In this document: positions 4,952-5,233 of the stretch, piece after piece
How the letters are laid out: each line of letters begins with the position of its first letter
How positions within the stretch are numbered: the stretch's first letter is position 1
NCBI GenBank assembly: GCA_000715685.1
Contig: KL569522.1
Span: 14,145 to 19,377, forward strand
Length of the DNA stretch: 5,233 nucleotides
Direction: 5' to 3'
Source of the DNA: Streptomyces lilacinus
GTDB taxonomy: Bacteria > Actinomycetota > Actinomycetes > Streptomycetales > Streptomycetaceae
Position numbers and translations under genes: made by a program
The notes under the pieces: model-generated
What the model saw: only the letters and a program-made list of their open reading frames with translations
The model's database searches: none
Told to the model about the DNA's origin: nothing

Positions 4952-5233
4952 GTGACCACAAAGATCGCAGAGACCGTGCAGGACGTCCCCACGCCCGCCG
5001 GCGACGCCCGCGTCCACTGGCACCTCGCGCCGAAGGCCCGCCTCGTGCTCGCCCTCGGGCACGGCGCGGGCGGCGGCGTGGAGGCGCGCGACCTCCGGGC
5101 GCTCGCCGCGGCGCTGCCCCGCGAGGGGGTCACCGTGGCCCTCGTCGAGCAGCCCTGGCGGGTGGCCGGCAAGCGGGTCGCCCCCGCGCCCCGGGCCCTG
5201 GACGAGGCGTGGCGGACGGTGTGGCCCGCGCTC
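4952..5233 (+). CDS. Alpha/beta-hydrolase of the KANL3/Tex30-like type, N-terminal part (3' truncated)
   Basis: From GTG at 4952 the frame stays open to the right edge, giving 94 residues. A short N-terminal part leads into the strand LVLALGHGAGGG (31-42). Its GHGAG motif is the oxyanion-hole turn of the dienelactone-hydrolase-like group that includes KANL3/Tex30 proteins. Next come a helix (ARDLRALAAALPREG), a strand (VTVALVEQPWRVAG) and the start of another helix (ALDEAWRTVWPAL). The nucleophile elbow and the Asp and His of the triad lie beyond the window, so activity and substrate cannot be judged. GTG is preferred because AGGA lies 9 nt upstream and the nearby ATG at 4944 runs into TGA after three codons. 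If the gene order matches Streptomyces as I remember it, sigR/rsrA may follow. Confidence 0.78.
   Translation, partial: MTTKIAETVQDVPTPAGDARVHWHLAPKARLVLALGHGAGGGVEARDLRALAAALPREGVTVALVEQPWRVAGKRVAPAPRALDEAWRTVWPAL

Overview
The window looks like chromosome from a Streptomyces-type actinomycete. It is very GC-rich throughout, codon third positions are almost all G or C, one gene uses a GTG start, and the gene order (hydrolase, SRAP protein, M50-like protease, aroA, rsgA) resembles what I remember upstream of sigR/rsrA in Streptomyces and around aroA near sigH in Mycobacterium. No locus numbers were checked.

Layout: the left edge holds the 3' end of a plus-strand gene, probably a TetR-family regulator (2-331). 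It ends in a 9-bp tandem repeat and converges on a minus-strand SMR exporter of the SugE/Gdx type (435-758). Four minus-strand genes run right to left: M50B-like membrane protease (3302-4018), aroA (3241 down to 1872, broken), rsgA (848-1855) and sugE. aroA and rsgA are 16 bp apart and almost certainly co-transcribed. An SRAP/HMCES-type DNA-protein crosslink gene (4060-4884) diverges from the protease gene across only 41 bp. A truncated alpha/beta-hydrolase gene (4952 to the right edge) follows it on the plus strand.

The most consequential observation is technical. Positions 2011-2033 are not native sequence. They carry 17 contiguous bases of the Tn5/Nextera mosaic end plus an inverted 6-bp mosaic-end tip, so a mosaic-end tip faces out into genomic DNA on both sides. 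The insert sits inside aroA, replaces the conserved DHRMA segment and shifts the frame. The true C-terminus of AroA is readable downstream in another frame (1872-2009). The gene is therefore probably intact in the organism and broken only in this assembly.

The best candidate for undescribed biology is a two-tier stem-loop in the 89-bp leader between rsgA and sugE (780-829). It has a 9-bp outer helix, fully paired only in the sugE-sense transcript, and a perfect 7-bp inner helix. It lies just before the sugE ribosome binding site and does not resemble the guanidine riboswitch classes I know. Smaller curiosities are a 33/32-bp imperfect tandem duplication before the hydrolase gene, degenerate repeats between tetR and sugE, and a possible leaderless aroA promoter. 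Apart from these the genes are ordinary housekeeping or stress functions. I see no mobile element, CRISPR array, tRNA or rRNA.
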